From positions 1 to 64,000 of the forward strand of contig NZ_FOUU01000001.1 of assembly GCF_900114975.1 (NCBI RefSeq): a stretch of 64,000 nt of DNA, in the 5' to 3' direction. A program made the translations under genes and the position numbers. This DNA comes from Thermodesulforhabdus norvegica. Lineage in GTDB: Bacteria > Desulfobacterota > Syntrophobacteria > Syntrophobacterales > Thermodesulforhabdaceae. The notes under the pieces are model-generated. The model saw nothing but the letters and a program-made list of their open reading frames with translations. It made no database searches and was not told the origin of the DNA. Shown piece by piece: positions 62,807-64,000 of the stretch (its first letter is position 1; every line of letters starts with the position of its first letter).

Positions 62807-64000
62807 TCAACGAATTTCAGACTGCGAAGCGGAAAGCTTCTCCAGGTTTTCTCTGGCAAAATCCAGAGTCGGGTCAAGGTCAAGGGCCATCCTGTACAGA
62901 AAAATTGCTTCCCTTACATGACCGAGTTCTCTCAAATTGGAAGCGATGTTTGCATAGTCAATGGCCGAACCGGGGTCAAGCTCCACGACCCTTTCAAAAG
63001 ATTCTATGGACTCTTTGTGTTTCTTCAAATTATAAAGGCACACCCCCTTGAGATGATGCAGTTCTTTCATATCGGGGCTCAGGGCTTCGGCCTTATCGAG
63101 CACACTGAGAGCTTTTTTAAACTCCCCGCGCTTCCTGTAACAAGAAGCGATGTGAACCAGCACACTGGCCCTTTCATCATCAGAAGAGGCATCGTTCAAA
63201 CTTACTTCGTAAAGCCTGAGGGCATCGTCGATGTTTCCGGACTCTTCAAGGGCGTAGCCCAGGAAAAAGATAAGGTCATACCTTCGACCGAATTTTTCCG
63301 TAAGTCTCTGCAGGTGAATTACGGCTTCTGCGGGCGGGAGAGACTTAACAAGGACTCTTGCCATGTGTTGAGGAAAATCCGTGCCGGTGGCCCTGTCGAG
63401 AAAATGAGCACCGGGAACGATGGTATACACGGCCGGAACCCGGAGGTCGGGATGAGTCGTATTAACTACCAGGACCTCCCACCCTTGAGTATCCGCCAGG
63501 CTCTGGACCATCTTCCGAATTTCTTCAAGAATGTTTTCGTCCGACAAATCAGGCAGGCTGCTCAAGGAAACCCGGGCCGAAACATCGGCAAGGTACGAGG
63601 CTTCTTCCAGAGAACGATACTTGGGAAAGGTGGGTTTGTAGGATGTTCGGTTTTCGAAGTCCCCTGCCAGCTGGGCGACCTCGGTGAGCGCACGGCACAG
63701 GGCCTTAGCAGGACCGGGCGTTGTGCCCACGGTAAAGACTATTTCACTCCTTTCGGGAAAGGTGGAGGGATCGTAAGCCAATACGCCTACCGACGGGATG
63801 CCCGTATCAAGACTGAAATCCCTCAGATAAAGTACAATGCCCTTGCTCTGAAATTTTTTTATCAGATCCACTGCGGCGGTGTCCTGAACCGTATCGACAT
63901 CAATTAGAGGCGTCGGGATCTTACGGTAGCTTACCAGGGTTCCCACATGGCGTTCGACCACCTCAGCCAGGCTCTGAACCACCGCCTCTTCAAGAGTGTT
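62807..64000 (-). CDS. YcaO-family protein with TPR repeats, 5' end cut by the window
   Basis: The frame continues to the right edge with no start codon needed: codons at 63983-64000 read NTLEEA, giving NTLEEAVVQSLAEVVERH, the YcaO pattern where a Glu-rich helix binds ATP and magnesium. DTGIPSVGVLAYDPSTF and PAKALCRALTEVAQLAGDFENR belong to the same YcaO domain. From about residue 260 of the visible part TPR repeats follow (YDLIFFLGYALEESGNIDDA; HHLKGVCLYNLKKHKESIES). YcaO proteins activate amide backbones to make azolines or thioamides; this TPR form has no known job I can name. The apparent start at 63982 is an internal GTG. Confidence 0.87.
   Translation of the reverse strand, partial: NTLEEAVVQSLAEVVERHVGTLVSYRKIPTPLIDVDTVQDTAAVDLIKKFQSKGIVLYLRDFSLDTGIPSVGVLAYDPSTFPERSEIVFTVGTTPGPAKALCRALTEVAQLAGDFENRTSYKPTFPKYRSLEEASYLADVSARVSLSSLPDLSDENILEEIRKMVQSLADTQGWEVLVVNTTHPDLRVPAVYTIVPGAHFLDRATGTDFPQHMARVLVKSLPPAEAVIHLQRLTEKFGRRYDLIFFLGYALEESGNIDDALRLYEVSLNDASSDDERASVLVHIASCYRKRGEFKKALSVLDKAEALSPDMKELHHLKGVCLYNLKKHKESIESFERVVELDPGSAIDYANIASNLRELGHVREAIFLYRMALDLDPTLDFARENLEKLSASQSEIR

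Overview
The window reads as chromosomal DNA of a Desulfobacterota-type anaerobe (sulfate reducer or syntroph, perhaps near the Syntrophobacteria). This is inferred from ferredoxin-dependent 2-oxoacid oxidoreductase subunits, an RpoH of the deltaproteobacterial style, tripartite tricarboxylate transporters, sigma-54 regulation, YcaO-TPR and many signalling proteins. No insertion sequence, prophage, integrase or CRISPR array was seen. Genes are densely packed on both strands, often with ATGA start/stop overlaps.

Region 1 (1-17.7 kb) is a large, coherent tricarboxylate catabolism locus, organised around a divergent regulatory region at about 9.55-9.86 kb. Leftward run tcuA-tcuB (FAD tricarballylate dehydrogenase and its Fe-S membrane partner), a small secreted protein, tctC-tctA-tctB (uptake) and acnA (aconitase), followed by a 2-oxoglutarate:ferredoxin oxidoreductase start (korD, korA) leaving the window. 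Rightward run a PrpR-like sigma-54 activator, then prpF, a larA homologue, an mmgE/prpD homologue, a half-size AbrB-type membrane protein and NADP isocitrate dehydrogenase. Sigma-54 promoter-like elements lie before prpF and, more weakly, before tcuA. Taken together the genes can carry an imported tricarboxylate through cis-aconitate, isocitrate and 2-oxoglutarate to succinyl-CoA. This is the most interesting system in the window.

Region 2 (17.9-26.2 kb) holds a BON-domain lipoprotein, a leftward housekeeping operon rplM-rpsI-argC-truA-aspC with a strong sigma-70 promoter, a glycosyltransferase, and corC-like/rsmH/ftsL. Region 3 (26.2-33.3 kb) is a TetR-controlled RND efflux operon with a perfect operator palindrome, then an ACT-domain protein, an unknown protein and sppA. 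Region 4 (33.4-39.95 kb) has hisC-cmk-rpsA, rpoH, an alpha/beta hydrolase and a methyltransferase.

Region 5 (40-53.7 kb) is mixed: tRNA-Gly, threonine dehydratase-like enzyme, pyrR, a sensor-kinase-like protein lacking the phosphoacceptor histidine, an ABC exporter, two small zinc-ribbon proteins, an orphan cas6 divergent from a J-domain protein, two tandem SAH/MTA-deaminase-type amidohydrolases, mnmG and a cysQ-like phosphatase. Region 6 (53.7-64 kb) is a signalling block: two convergent chemoreceptors, a divergent HD-GYP / multi-PAS-GGDEF pair (cyclic-di-GMP breakdown and synthesis), a CAT-anticodon tRNA and the 3' part of a YcaO-TPR gene cut by the right edge.

All calls are from reading translated sequence and motifs; no database search was possible.
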